Of a stretch of 64,000 nt of DNA, positions 47,808 to 58,900 are shown piece after piece. Under the pieces are notes generated by a model. That model worked only from the letters and a program-made list of their open reading frames with translations. It had not been told where the DNA came from and did no database searches. This DNA is from Ustilaginoidea virens (taxonomy: Eukaryota > Ascomycota > Sordariomycetes > Hypocreales > Clavicipitaceae): the NCBI RefSeq assembly GCF_000687475.1, contig NC_057320.1, forward strand, positions 4,560,501 through 4,624,500, written 5' to 3'. Position numbers and translations under genes: made by a program. Every line of letters starts with the position of its first letter. Position 1 is the first letter of the stretch.

Positions 47808-47845
<38 letters not shown>
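47808..47845 (+). repeat. T(38) homopolymer
   Basis: Uninterrupted T run in the leader region of GS-1. Confidence 0.85.
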
Positions 47846-48116
47846 CCACTTTACTTGTCGCCTCCTGCTGCCCCTTTCTTTTGCCGAAACGTGTTGGCGT
47901 CCCGCCTGTTGCGTCTCCACCAGCCACATCCAACTCTGGCGCCCCGTCATCGCCAGACATTGCAATTCGGGAGTCAATCTTTCGACAGAGCCACCGAGTC
48001 ACCACGTCGGCCCAGGCACCATCGCACGAGGCGTCGCTTGCAAACCTGCAGGGCCTGCTTCATCGCCAGTGCTCTCTCGCGTCCTGCCCATCGATCGGCC
48101 TGCCCATCGACTCATC

Positions 48117-49955
48117 ATGGCGAACCCGTAAGTTTCTACGTGGAACCTCCCCTTTGCCCGCGTCGTCCCATGATCCCCTAGGCAGAAGATTCCCTACGCG
48201 CGTCTCTGCACGAGGCTCGACATTGTACGCATGCCTTTCTTTTTAACACGGCACCCACAGACTCGGTAATGCCTTGCGCTCCTTTTGGCACTCTATGACG
48301 AGCTACGACAGACGTAAGTGCCCTTGGACAGTGGCGAGACACCCTCTTCTAGTCTTCAAAAGAAGGGAAGGGAAAAGAAAAGGACGAAAGAAAACGAAGA
48401 ACCCCAGCAAAGGGAGAGGCGCTGACGCTTTGCAGACTCTTCGTTCGATTCACCCCAGCGAACCGGCCGGCACGTTCCCCTGCACAATGACCGCAACGGC
48501 ATCCTCACGGGCGTTGCTACAGCCTCCGAGTCTCGCGCCGACGTCAGCTCCCCCTACTCGGACGAAGCTGGCCGCGGCTCGCCCATTCGAAACGGCAATC
48601 AAAGCCCCATAGCCAGAGGCTACTCTCCCGGAATGCGCTCGCAGTCTGCTCATCATGGCGACGGTTTCGAGGTGCAGAGCCCCGGTGACGTCCCTTTGCA
48701 GCCTTTTCAGGACGGTCTTCCTCCCCCCCCCCCCGTTCGATACTCGTGGCAGCGCATCGACTCGTGGGCCGAGGAAAACTACCCGGAGCTGCGGGATCAA
48801 CTGTGCGAAGGGGCCACGAACAACGACCTCAACGACCTGGAACATCAGCTCGACTGCTCCCTGCCTCAGGACGTCCGCGACTCTCTCATGGTTCACGATG
48901 GTCAGGAAAGGGGCGGGAATCCCACCGGCATCCTCTTCGGCTCCATGCTGATGGACTGCGAGGAGATTGTGCAAGAGTGGGAGACTTGGAGACGAGTGAA
49001 TGAGCAGTATCTCTTGGAAACAACAATGACCAAGCCGACGACTCCATCCAAAACGTTTGGCGGCAGCGGCGAGGCTTCGTCCTCGAAGCAACCCCCCCCA
49101 CGCCCCAGCAGCTCGTCGTCCTCGGCCGGCGACGGCGAGTGGCGGCAAAGCCTCCTTGCGCGTCAGGGATCCGTGCCGCCAAACGCCGTGCAGAAGGCGT
49201 ACGCTCACGCCGGCTGGATCCCGCTGGTTCGAGATTGGGGCGGCAACAACCTGGCCGTCGACCTGGCACCCGGTCCCAACGGGCGATGGGGTCAAATCAT
49301 CCTGTTTGGCCGAGACTACGACACGAAATACGTCGTGGCGCGCTCCTGGGGCGCGCTCCTCTCCCTCGTCGCCGACGACCTCAACAGCGGCAAGTGGTTT
49401 GTGGACGAGGATAGCGGCGAGCTCAAGCTGCGGGAATTCAAAGACGCCCGCGTCGAGCCGGCGTATTTCAACATCCTGCGATGGAGAATGGATCAAAAGT
49501 ACGGACGCCGCGGGCCCGCCAGCAAGCGGCAGTCGACGGCGGCAAAGAAGGCCACCTCGCCTCGCGGCTCCCGCTCCGCCTCGCCTTACGGCAGTCCCGT
49601 GGAGCCCAACGGCGGCGACGCAAGGGGCCGCTCGCTGCAACGAATAAACGGATCGTCACCACTGGTCAGCCCGATGGGGGCTGGGGGGTATGGCAAGGCT
49701 CCTCTGAGTAGGGTCACGGAGGAAACGACGATTCCGGAGATTCCAAGTGCGCAGATTGAGCCAAGCCAGCTGGTCGAGGTTGAGACGCCGCGGCAGAGCG
49801 AGGAAGCCAAGAACAGTCTTGCAAGCACCGCCACCCTCGCTCCCTCGGAATCCGATTTGTTCAAGGACAAGGAGAATGAAAACCCGGACAAACCCTTTTT
49901 GAACGTTAAAGTGCCGGCCATCAAGGACGACACGATGAAGACGATTGAGATTTAA
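48117..49955 (+). CDS. gs-1: GS-1/SMI1/KNR4 cell-wall glucan synthesis regulator, 3 exons
   Basis: Exons 48117-48127, 48261-48313 and 48436-49955 (11, 53 and 1520 nt) give 527 residues. The spliced start MANPLGNALRSFWHSMTSYD followed by RHSSFDSPQRTGRHVPLHND is, as I recall it, the conserved N-terminus of Neurospora GS-1 and relatives. The SMI1_KNR4 domain spans about 125-330 with RIDSWAEENYPELRDQL, LPQDVRDSLMVHDGQ and GLNND-type acidic sites. Also present are NNLAVDLAPGPNGRWGQIIL and FGRDYDTKYVVARSW. Yeast Smi1/Knr4 links the Slt2 cell-integrity pathway to 1,3-beta-glucan synthesis. The C-terminal third is a Ser/Pro-rich disordered tail. The 11-nt first exon is supported by consensus GTAAGT and by frame. 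Confidence 0.93.
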
Positions 49956-50859
49956 GGTGGTGACGCCCCAAGGACGGGGGGGAGTGCAAAGAAGAAGAAA
50001 TCAAGTACAGGAGCTCGATCTCTTTTCCACGGCCGGGTCTCGTGCTGAAGCTTTGCATCGTCGCATCACCAGCTGACGCTGGGCTATTTTATTTTTTTTT
50101 CTATCTTTTTTTTTTTTTTTTCGTCCCTCTTTGGCACGCCGAGGCCAGGATTTCGTATCGGGACGGTAGAAATCCTGGACGGCGCTGACTTGATTGTTCC
50201 ATATGCAGCAAATCACAGCGGAGTTTATGGCGTCGGACAAGCCAGAGCGGGCTTGTTGTTTGGAACCTTTCTGACCGACGGGATCCCGTTGGCATTCCGC
50301 GACGGCATCCGAGATGGGAATCCGAGATGGGAATCCGGGATGGAAATCCGGGATTGGAACCCGGGATGGGAACCCGAGAGGATGGTCAAGCGGACGCAGC
50401 AGCAACCAGCATCCCGAGTGCACGTGTGTTGTCTTTTTGTTCTCTTGTTTGCAGGGCCACACCTCGACAGCATGCTGCCCATGCTGCCCATGATTCATTT
50501 TTTGGACTTGCCTCGTGGCCATGGCCATCACGTGGCTGGGTCTATGCATGTTGTTGTTGTCGCGCCTGGCCTCGTGGATTTTTTTGCCTTTTCCTTTTTT
50601 TTTCAAACCCCCTTTTCCTTTTTACTTTTCTTCTCTTGCCCTTGGCGCCTGTCACATTATTCTACAAGTCCGGTTTGTATGTGTATGCCGCGGGCGAGGC
50701 GGGAATTTGTATTTTAGCCGACTGTCGTGGACGGACGGACAGATTAGAGTATTGAGGAGTGATGATGGCGGCGCAGCTGTGCAGCCGAGTGCGAAGTGAG
50801 TTGTGAAGAGTGTTTGAGGTGTGTTTGAGGTGCGTTTGAGGTGTGGTGAGTTGTGATGT

Positions 50860-51045
50860 GAGTTGATGTAGTCTGAATGCAGTCTGAATGTAGTCTACAG
50901 ATGTAGTCTACGAATGTAGTCTGAATGTAGTCTGAATGTAGTCTACAGATGTAGTCAACGAATGTAGTCTGAATGTAGTCTGAATGTAGTCATGAATGTA
51001 GTCTGAATGTAGTCCATGAATGTAGTCTATGAATACGAGTCTGTT
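50860..51045 (+). repeat. GAATGTAGTCT tandem repeat
   Basis: About 15 degenerate copies of an 11-13 base unit GAATGTAGTC(T/TAC), with occasional CATGAATG and ACAGATG variants. Confidence 0.85.
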
Positions 51046-51569
51046 TGTGAGTCTTGTGAGTAAAGAATGCCGCCGCTAGAAGAACCTGCAGCAATTCTTT
51101 TCCCCCATGTTCGTCTATTCTTGCCTGCCTGCCTGCCTGCTTGCTTGCTTGCTTCTTTCGTTCCCTCTTTCGTCCGTCCTTGCTATTTCTTTGTTCTTGG
51201 ATACATGTTCTCTTGTTGGTTGATTCCGCACGTCGACCGCAGGCCTCCAGTCTTCAATGGCAGAGGCAGAGGCAAAGGCAAAGGCAAAGGCAAGGGCAAA
51301 CCAGGGGCGGCCCGGCGCTAGACGAGTCTGGCGGGATGGCTCACGCGGGTGGTTTGCCGAGGCGCGCGGTCCGGGCTGGCTGGTACGGAGGCGTGCTGGT
51401 CATCGAGACGCACTTGATCAAAGCGCGCTTGATCAAGAGTCCTCTTCGTGAAGATGGCAGGCCATGCTCTTTACCGAGATGTATTCTTTTAGTGCGACGG
51501 ACGCCGTTCGCAGTGCTCTTTATCGAGGGTGCTCTTCTTCAAGGCGTCACGCCATGCCCTTTAGCGAGA

Positions 51570-51745
51570 TATGTCCTTTATCAAGACGGACTTTACCAAG
51601 ACATGCTACTTCCTCAAGACGGACGTTACCAAGACATGCCATTTATCAAGACAGACTCTACCAAGACATGCACTTATCAAGACAGACTCCACCAAGACAT
51701 GCCCTTATCAAGACGCCCTTTACCAAGATGCTACTTCCTCAAGAC
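51570..51745 (+). repeat. TATCAAGACNGACTTACCAAGACATGC degenerate tandem repeat
   Basis: A unit of about 24-27 bases made of two related halves, TCAAGACGGACT and ACCAAGACATGC, recurs about six times, with weaker copies from about 51410 and to about 51860. Confidence 0.75.
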
Positions 51746-52044
51746 GCTTCACTAGGACGCACTTCAGCAGAATGCCCTGCTTCAAGTTACGCTACTTCCT
51801 CAAGTCATATTTTTGTCAAGACACCACCAAGACGCGTCACCAAGAGCGCTCTTCGTCATGCTCCTTCAGACAAGCTGGGTATCCACAGCACCACTATGTA
51901 CAGCCGAGGCAGACGCTCCGAATCAGACCCTCCACCTGCGCCCTTGCAGCCAGCAGCCCAGCCCCCTCACCCACCCACCCATCTTCCGTTGATCACCATC
52001 ATTCATCAACTTGGCCTGGGCATCACGCGGCCATCACGCGGCCA

Positions 52045-53349
52045 TCACGCAACGAAGCGCAGGGCGCGGCGCGCGCGGCGCGCGCGGCGGCTGCGCTTGG
52101 AAGCGAGCGCCAGCTTGAGCTCGCTGGCCTGTCCGGGGGAGCAGCTCGTGCCGTGGGCGACGGGCTGGGCGGCAGACCACTGGCCGCTGGCGCAGCGCTG
52201 GAAGGCGGTGCCGCCGACGCAGTTCCACTGGCCTTCCGGCGAGCATGCGGTGCCGGCTGGGAAGGCGCCCGAGCTGCCGGACGGCGGGGGCGTGTTGCCG
52301 TTGGAACCAGACGGCGGGGGCGTGTTGCCGTTGGAACCAGACGGCGGAGGCGTGTTGCCGTTGGAACTGGATGGCGGAGGCGTGTTGCCGTCGGAACCAG
52401 ACGGCGGAGGCGTGGTGCCGTTGGAACCGGACGGCGGAGGCGTGTTGCCGCCGGTGGGAACGGCCGCGGGCGTCGTCGGTGCGGGCTGCGTCTCGGCGGG
52501 CTGGCTCTGGGTGATAAAGACTCCGCCAGGAATCGTGGGAGAGGCGGCAGCGGAAGAAGCTGGGGGCGAAGCGGGGGGAGAGCCGCCGCCGCTACCCCCA
52601 CCGCTACCGCTTCCGCTACCGCTTCCGCTACCGCCGCCGCCGCCGCCGGCAGCCGGCTTTTGGCAGTTGCCGGTAAACCGCGCCCCTTTGAAAGCATCCA
52701 TGGCGGCCCCCCCAAAGCTGTCGACGTCCTTGCCCGGGTTGGGGAATATGACGTCGGAGCCCTCGACGGTGGTGCAGCCGTTGTTGACGTTGGCGACAAA
52801 CATGTCGGGCAGCGTGTTGAGAAAGGACGAGGAGCCGCCCGACCCCGTGACGGTCAGGGGAGCGCAGTTCATGTACATCTCCCGGTTCCCGATCCTGTTG
52901 AACCACGTCCAGGCGAGCGTGTAGTTGCCGGCGGCCATCTCCTTGGGAATGGTAAAGTCGTAGGTGAAGGGGTCCTTGGAGCTGGGGTTGTCCCCCAGGT
53001 TGCCCGGCGTGTTCTTGGCGGGACACCCGCCGTGGATCGACTTGATGACCTTCCAGACCGAGTTCTTGTTCGGCTTGAGGTCGGTCGTGACGGAGAGCTG
53101 GCAGGATCCGCCGCCGTGGACCGCCGAGCCCGTGAACTCGAGCTTCTGCGAGCTCCCCTGGGGGTAGACGTTGCTGGCGCCCTCGGCCGAGTACGTCACC
53201 TTGCCGACCTTGCAGGGGAAGTCGCTTCCGTTGTCCAGCAGCGGGCCGTTGGTGAGCTTGGACTTGTCGTACGGAGCGGGGTTGGCCAGCAACATGTGAG
53301 CACTGGCATAGGCAGCCATGCTGGTGAGTGCCAACGTCCTGGTCAGCAT
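52045..53349 (-). CDS. AA11 lytic polysaccharide monooxygenase with C-terminal X278 module
   Basis: Single exon, 434 residues. The signal peptide is residues 1-17, cleaved at ASA|HMLL so that His18 becomes the N-terminal copper ligand. The second histidine of the brace is H78 (TGSAVHGGGSCQLSV) and the axial Tyr is probably Y159 (NREMYMNCAPLTV). HMLLANPAPY plus GSDFPCKVG are characteristic of AA11, the chitin-active copper LPMO family. A Gly/Ser linker (about 235-265) and a Thr/Pro linker with six GNTPPPSGSN-like 10-residue repeats (about 302-360) precede an X278 module (about 362-406) with paired cysteines, common on AA11 and thought to bind chitin. The last 28 residues form a highly basic tail. 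The product is secreted and probably acts on fungal or arthropod chitin. The ATG at 53349 gives a perfect signal peptide. Confidence 0.93.
   Translation of the reverse strand: MLTRTLALTSMAAYASAHMLLANPAPYDKSKLTNGPLLDNGSDFPCKVGKVTYSAEGASNVYPQGSSQKLEFTGSAVHGGGSCQLSVTTDLKPNKNSVWKVIKSIHGGCPAKNTPGNLGDNPSSKDPFTYDFTIPKEMAAGNYTLAWTWFNRIGNREMYMNCAPLTVTGSGGSSSFLNTLPDMFVANVNNGCTTVEGSDVIFPNPGKDVDSFGGAAMDAFKGARFTGNCQKPAAGGGGGGSGSGSGSGSGGGSGGGSPPASPPASSAAASPTIPGGVFITQSQPAETQPAPTTPAAVPTGGNTPPPSGSNGTTPPPSGSDGNTPPPSSSNGNTPPPSGSNGNTPPPSGSNGNTPPPSGSSGAFPAGTACSPEGQWNCVGGTAFQRCASGQWSAAQPVAHGTSCSPGQASELKLALASKRSRRARRARRALRFVA
52265..52450 (-). repeat. 30-bp tandem repeat encoding the AA11 linker
   Basis: Six copies of a 30-base unit coding GNTPPPSGSN on the minus strand, with single-base changes giving GTTPPP and SSSN variants. 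The unit is a multiple of three, so copy number can vary without loss of frame. Confidence 0.9.
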
Positions 53350-54700
53350 TGTGATGAAAACCTAGACCGTGCCGGACGGAAGATTCCAAAGTTGCTGCGT
53401 AGAATGTTGCCAGAATCTATTCCACGAAAGGCGGGGGGTTTTTTTTTTCTGTGCCTTCTTCTCTAAAGAAAAAAAAGGGGGGGTATATGAAGCAAAAAGA
53501 GACAAAATAAAGGAATAAGAGAGAAAAAAAGTAAATAAAGTAAACCTGACCCGAGCCAGTCGATATTGTCAGCAGCTATTCAGATCTCATGTTTTCACCT
53601 TTGGGAAAGATGAGAGGTTTCCCAAGATTGATAGCAAACGTTGGGTTCGGCAGGCATCAACCAGAAAGCGTTTGCTCTGCTTCTTATGACGGGTGTTGGA
53701 GAAGGGGGCCCCCTGGGGGGTCAAGGAGGTTAACATACGGGAAAAGGGGCGAGTCTGTACCACAGTTTCGTCGCCGGGTTGTGACCCTTTCAAATTCTAG
53801 CCAGAGAAGTTTGAAGGGAGTCGTCTACTGAAGCAAACAAGGTCTAGCCTTGGCAGGAGAAAGATGGTCAAGAAAGGAGGGAACGGAAGTTGTCTTTTGA
53901 AGACAAGCAGGAAAGCGGGACTGAAAAGACGGAATGTTTGTCTCGGCATGGCAAGACAGATGTGCGTGAGGCTGGGGAACTGCAGACCGTCTTATACCTT
54001 GGGCGGCTATGCATTCCCGGGAGTGGCATGCCATGGCTGGACGTTGGTGTGCCGTTGGTTTGCCGTGGTGTGCCTTGGACCGTGGTGGTGGTTGAAGGGG
54101 GTTTGTTCAACAGTTCATATCGGTCAAGCTAGTGACAGGAGTGACAGGCGTGACAGGCGTGAGCGGCGTGGCAGGCGTGGCAGGCGTGACAGAGGCAGCA
54201 GGGTCAGGAGCAAGGGCGTCGTTGTCGTCGAGAGTCATTGGTTCTCGGCCGGCGGGAGCCCTTTCATAGCAGGGCATGGCGTGGGCACGGCACGGCATTC
54301 CAGTGACGATTCGGCGGCCCTCGGACCCTTGGGCGACTCGACGACGACTCGACAACTCGACGACTCGACGACTCGACATGCAAGGGGAATGGAGGCCAAG
54401 GCGGCGCCGGCGCATCCTGGCCACTCGTTTCGAGGCGCAGTGGGGGTGGTGGCTTGTCCCCAGGCTCCCGTCGTGATACATAGTCACGATGGCATGCGTG
54501 CGGGTTTCAGAGCCTCACGCCCAGAGGCAGACCGGCAGACCTTGCGTGGCGGACGGGCGGGCTGCCATTGGCCAAAGAGACATCAAGGTGGCTTTAGCTC
54601 TGCTTGACCTTGTCTAACCCCCTGGCGGTAGACATCCCTGGTCCGTCCCAGTCGTTCTTGCAAATTCCCGCCAGGAACAGGCATGCAATATGCAATGCAT

Positions 54701-54701
<1 letters not shown>

Positions 54702-54747
<46 letters not shown>
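54702..54747 (+). repeat. T(46) homopolymer
   Basis: Longest homopolymer in the window. Confidence 0.85.
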
Positions 54748-54748
<1 letters not shown>

Positions 54749-55808
54749 GCCCGGGGGTCTTTGTGCAGGTTCCTGGCAGGTCGGTGCCGGTGCCGAGCCA
54801 GACGCAGCGCAGGGAATCGAGATGCGTGCGAAAGCAGCCAGTAGCTTGTCAGGCTTGTCGACACAAGCAGATCAGATCCAACCAGGTCAAGGGGGCGAGA
54901 GCAGGTCTGCACACGACATGCATCATCGATTCATCGCCATCAGCAGATGGTTGGGCGTTGCCGTGCTGAACTGCGCAGAGCCAGTCTGTCGGACCAAGGA
55001 CCGCTTGTTCACCAGTCGACAAATCAAAGTAAGGGTATTCTGTTGCTCTGTTGCGTCTGTTGCGTCTGCTCTGTCTGCTGTGTCTGCTGTGTCTGTTGCA
55101 TCTGTTGCGTCTTGGCGGGCTCATTCTCCGTCCTCTTCTTTGTCCGTCCGACGCTCGCTGGGGTCCCAGTCGCTGCCCGAAAGAAGCGTTCAACATGAAC
55201 AGGGGCGGCCGACTCGGTGGCCCATGGCCCATCCGCGCGCTGATTCATTTCCGAGGGCATGGCGCAGTGCGGGCCGCCAATCAAAGCGCCAAAGCACCAG
55301 TCATGGTCATGTTGGCCCTTGATGCATACCGGTGCGCCAGCCTCTCCCGACCGCCGTGGGAATCTCCACCAGCCAGCCACCACTTCCATTTCGTTTCAAG
55401 ATGCGCCGACAAATTGAGCTGCATCCATCACGCGCCAACTACGTCCGGGCTCCGCAGTACGCACTCGGCGCTCGCTCGGCGTGTGTCGCGTGTGTCTCTG
55501 TGCCTGCTCCTCCGCACGCCATCTGGAAACAATCGAACCGCCGGCGATGGAGGCTGCTGCCTTGTTTCTTGCCTTCTTGCTCTTGCCCGTCGCGCTAAAA
55601 CACCAGCCCAAGCCCAAGCCTACTATTGTCAACTGAAGCACTCGTCAGGAGTAAGAGTGGCTGTCTGATGAGACGCTGAGGCAACAGCCTTTCGAGTCAC
55701 GAGTATACCAGGATGTGCAGAGGTTTCATAATCCCAAGACCATTGACATGGCTTGCGGTTTCTGGGTGCAACTCGTGCTCCTTGTCGCCGAGATGGCTGT
55801 TTCCTGGA

Positions 55809-55862
55809 GCTGTTTGATGCTGCTGTTTGATGCTGCTGTTTGATGCTGCTGTTTGATGCTGC
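55809..55862 (+). repeat. TGATGCTGCTGTT 13-bp tandem repeat
   Basis: Four near-perfect copies of a 13-base unit. Confidence 0.88.
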
Positions 55863-56645
55863 CGTTTGGACGGTGCCACCAATACCCTGCATGGTTTGGC
55901 CCTTGGATCCAGCTTTTTCCTTTTCTTTTCCTCGAGACCTAAAAGACTCGGATCAGCCAAGTCTCGCCAGCATGCAGGGTTCATGTGTTGTAATTTTTTC
56001 GCCGGGTTGTGCGCGTTTCCGCCCGCTGGTTGTCAACGGCACGACAAGTCCCCCGGCTCCGCCAATACATGACATCAGGTTCCTGGCCACACTTGGACTT
56101 GCGTCATGATCAGCTTTCATGTTTTCCGTCCGTCGGTTGCACCACGCACCAAATCTGTTTGTTGGTTGCACATTGAAGCTCATTTGGATAACGCGCACAC
56201 CGGGCAATAGGAATTCGCCGCCGTCACGCGTCTGCAGGTGTTGTCAGTCATCCAACAGCTGCCAGCTGCCAGCTGCCAGCTGCCAGACATTGACTTGTTC
56301 CTCTTGCTGGCGTCAATGTGTTTCGAGTCCCAACCTCCCAACTGTCGAGCAGGCGGGTCGTTCCCCCGCAGTTGGGAGGCAAATGACAGGTCAACATGCC
56401 TGAAATCGGACGACCTGCGAGGCGTCTGGTTCTGGCGTTCTGGCGCTGGGGTCCCTGTGCCAAGCCCCACTGAAACCGCCCCAGGTTTCAACCTCGACCC
56501 AGCGGCCAATGGCGTGGTGTCTCCCCGATGGAAAAGGGCACGCGCGACACCACACTCTAAAGCAAACTGAATCACCGTTCAAATGGTGAGCTGGATGTAT
56601 TCCGTACAGCACTCCGTACAGGGTCAGATTGTGCAACCCGTTCAT

Positions 56646-56647
56646 GG

Positions 56648-56682
<35 letters not shown>

Positions 56683-56786
56683 CCACAGGCCGTGGAGGGG
56701 ACATTTTGTTGTTTGCGCGTTTTGGCCTTTTGGCCTTTTGGCCTTTTGGCCTTTTGGCCTTTTGGCCTTTTGGCCTTTTGCGTGTT
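56646..56786 (+). repeat. (GCCT)n followed by (GGCCTTTT)n
   Basis: About ten GCCT units, a 25 bp gap, then eight copies of an 8-base GGCCTTTT unit. Confidence 0.88.
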
Positions 56787-57345
56787 TCGCTTGGTTGCGC
56801 GAGCAGACTGTGCGCCGAGTGACACGGCGTCTCGTCCCTGGTGGGCCAGCTGCCGTATGGCGGCGTAACCAGACGCATGCATGATGCCAGGCGTCCAATG
56901 TCTGTGGACGGCTGCCAAGTCCCAACTACAGTAGCCGCCGGCGGAACCAGGGGGTGAGTTCAAAAGTCTTGTCTGCTGCATGTGGCCAACGAACTGTGCA
57001 GGCAGCGTTGTTGGTCGTCGTTGGTCGTTGTTGGTCGTTGTTCTGGTGGGCGGCCTCTGGTAGGGTGGTAGTGATGGACGCTGGGAGCCATTACGTAAGG
57101 TACCGTATGACCAGCGCCTGCATGAGGTCTGGTTCTGGTGCACGCCCCCTCCTGTAACCGCCGGGAGGGCGTCTACCGTGGTGCAGCGGGCGGCAACAAC
57201 AGTATGTAAAGAGACTGGAGAGCCGGCAGGCAAATAAGCATCAACAGTCGGTAAAAGTTTCAAGATTATCGGTATACGATCTGGGCCGTTCCGCTGCCGC
57301 TATCCGTGCTCTGTTCGCAAAAGAAAAGAGACAGATAGAAAGGCC

Positions 57346-58000
57346 TCAATCTCGTTTCATTGCACGTAGCCATGATGATTCGGTGACAATATGTGGCCGC
57401 AAGTCTGTGCTAGCTGCTGCATTGCATGCACTAGGGCAAGTTGGCAGCAATTCAAGCATTGACGATTCAGCCAGGGTACTCCATATGGTGTAGATTTGGA
57501 ATCTGGCTTCAGGAACATGCTCTAGGCAGAATTTCACCGCCTTGTCATGGCAGAACCTCACTCACCACCCTCTCTTTCGTGGGTTGGAATTTCATTTCCT
57601 CAAAACCTTCTCCCTTATACACCAGCCCGGTGAAGGTGCAAAGCGGGAAGAAGCTACGCTCTTCCTCTCCCCAATTACCACGGGTACAACGTAGTGCGGA
57701 CTGCTGACTCTGGGGTATCGCCAGGGTCATTGCTGGAACAGGCAGCGACCTTGACGGCTTGCTTCTTCGTGTCAATATACCTTTCAAAGTCCGCGACCTG
57801 GTTGCAAAGCTTGTCTCGTCGACTGCCCGTTACCATCCAACTGCCATGTAGCCTCGTCAAAAGGTGCAAAGCGGCAAGACTTGATGCAATGGCCCTCGGT
57901 CAAAAAACGTAACTCGCAACTCGTACCCGCACGTTGGTTGCCCCAGGTCTTTTTCGCAATCGCAGGCATCATGACTTTTCAGGCCGCCCACCCAGCCCCT
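57346..58000 (-). pseudogene. Coding-like minus-strand sequence in shifting frames (unknown small gene or remnant)
   Basis: Read on the minus strand from about 58000, protein-like segments appear in order but in different frames: CDCEKDLGQPTCGYELRVTF (about 57960-57890), RFAPFDEATWQLDGNG (about 57880-57835), DKLCNQVADFERYIDTKKQ (about 57815-57760), EERSFFPLCTFTGLVYKGEG (about 57662-57600) and DKAVKFCLEHVPEARFQIY (about 57545-57490). LPLCTF and FPLCTF recur, hinting at an internal repeat. The Cys content would fit a small secreted protein, but no signal peptide or clean splice set was found. It may be a frame-broken gene, an intron-rich one, or chance. Confidence 0.28.
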
Positions 58001-58744
58001 GGATTCCATGCAACGAAAGCGCAAGCGCATCGCCAGCCCTAGTATAATCGAATGGCAGCACATCGCGGGCTTTCCCCCGGGAATCGCCCGCCCGACCGAT
58101 TCGGCAGGAAGCAGACGAAGAAACCAGTCGCGGGGTTTTTGTCGTTCCCTCGCGGGTATCCCCGTGCGTGCGGCTCGAAAGTCACTTGGGTGTAAAATGG
58201 GCCGTCAAGTACGGAGTAGTCGGAGCATCAAGGCCAAGCCACCGCTTTCTGGTTTGCTCCCCATTGGCATGCCGGCGGGAATCTAACTTTACCGGCGCGA
58301 AGCCGAGGTACCGAACCTTGTTATTTCCCCGCATTTTGTAGGTATTCGAGTAATCGAGTCGGTAATCGAGTCGGTAATCGAGGAAGCAAGGGGCACGGCT
58401 GGGACGCATGACAGCATTCATCAACACTAATCCATCCGCTAGAATTAGTACGGACCGCGGCGATGGTGACTTGTTGTAGTGACTTGCCGCTCGAGGCTCG
58501 AGAGCATGGCCAAGTCTGCTCCGACTTCCAGAAAACGAGGTCTAGCCAGCTTGGCTGGAACCTTGTTTGCACCGCGGCAGCCTGTGCCTGGACAATCCTG
58601 AGCCTTTCTTAATCCAGTGCCTCTGCTCCGTATGCGGGGTTGTGCTACTACATTACCACTTGCCCTGGTCATCTGATGGTCTGCCTGCGAGGAGGTATGT
58701 AAGTGAGGGCACCCCAAGGTCGCGCCTGCCTGAAATGCTTTGGA

Positions 58745-58803
58745 CCTGCCTCTCCCGGTTCTCTCCGGTTCTCTCTCCGGTTCTCTCTCCGTTCCCCTCT
58801 TTG
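58745..58803 (+). promoter_or_regulatory. CTCTCCGGTT-type pyrimidine repeats upstream of OPT gene
   Basis: Four to five copies of TTCTCTCYGG lie about 100-150 bp before the ATG, a likely core-promoter CT box. Confidence 0.4.
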
Positions 58804-58900
58804 AGAGTGCAGATCCTCATTGCGGTTTGCAACCCTTTTCTCCTCGTGGCCGTTGTCGTTTCTGGCTCATGAAGAGCGTAGAGATAGATGGCCCTTCCCC

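Larger units (their letters stand above)
45418..48116. other. 2.7 kb intergenic with large minisatellite
   Basis: No secure gene. Holds the GATGST array, a GGCCTGATT/GGCCTGGTT tandem, TACGGAGTA at 46775, a C(A/A)CGC repeat near 47483-47527 and long T runs. The last 900 bp is strongly pyrimidine-rich and is presumably the promoter and leader of the GS-1 gene. Confidence 0.6.
49956..52044. other. 2.1 kb intergenic with two tandem-repeat fields
   Basis: GS-1 3' region with T runs at 50093-50122, a GGGATGGGAATCC-type tandem near 50309-50380, a GTAGTCTGAAT array at 50860-51045 and a CAAGACATGC-type array at 51570-51745. No coding sequence supported. Confidence 0.6.
53350..58900. other. 5.5 kb gene-poor region
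   Basis: No secure gene. Carries the AA11 promoter (with A/G runs at 53463-53545), T46, several microsatellites, TACGGAGTA at 58210 and a coding-like but broken minus-strand stretch at 57346-58000 (listed). Confidence 0.5.

Noticed and set aside
50860..51045. CRISPR-like array of regular repeats
   Set aside because: Units are contiguous degenerate tandem copies without unique spacers, and the genome is eukaryotic.
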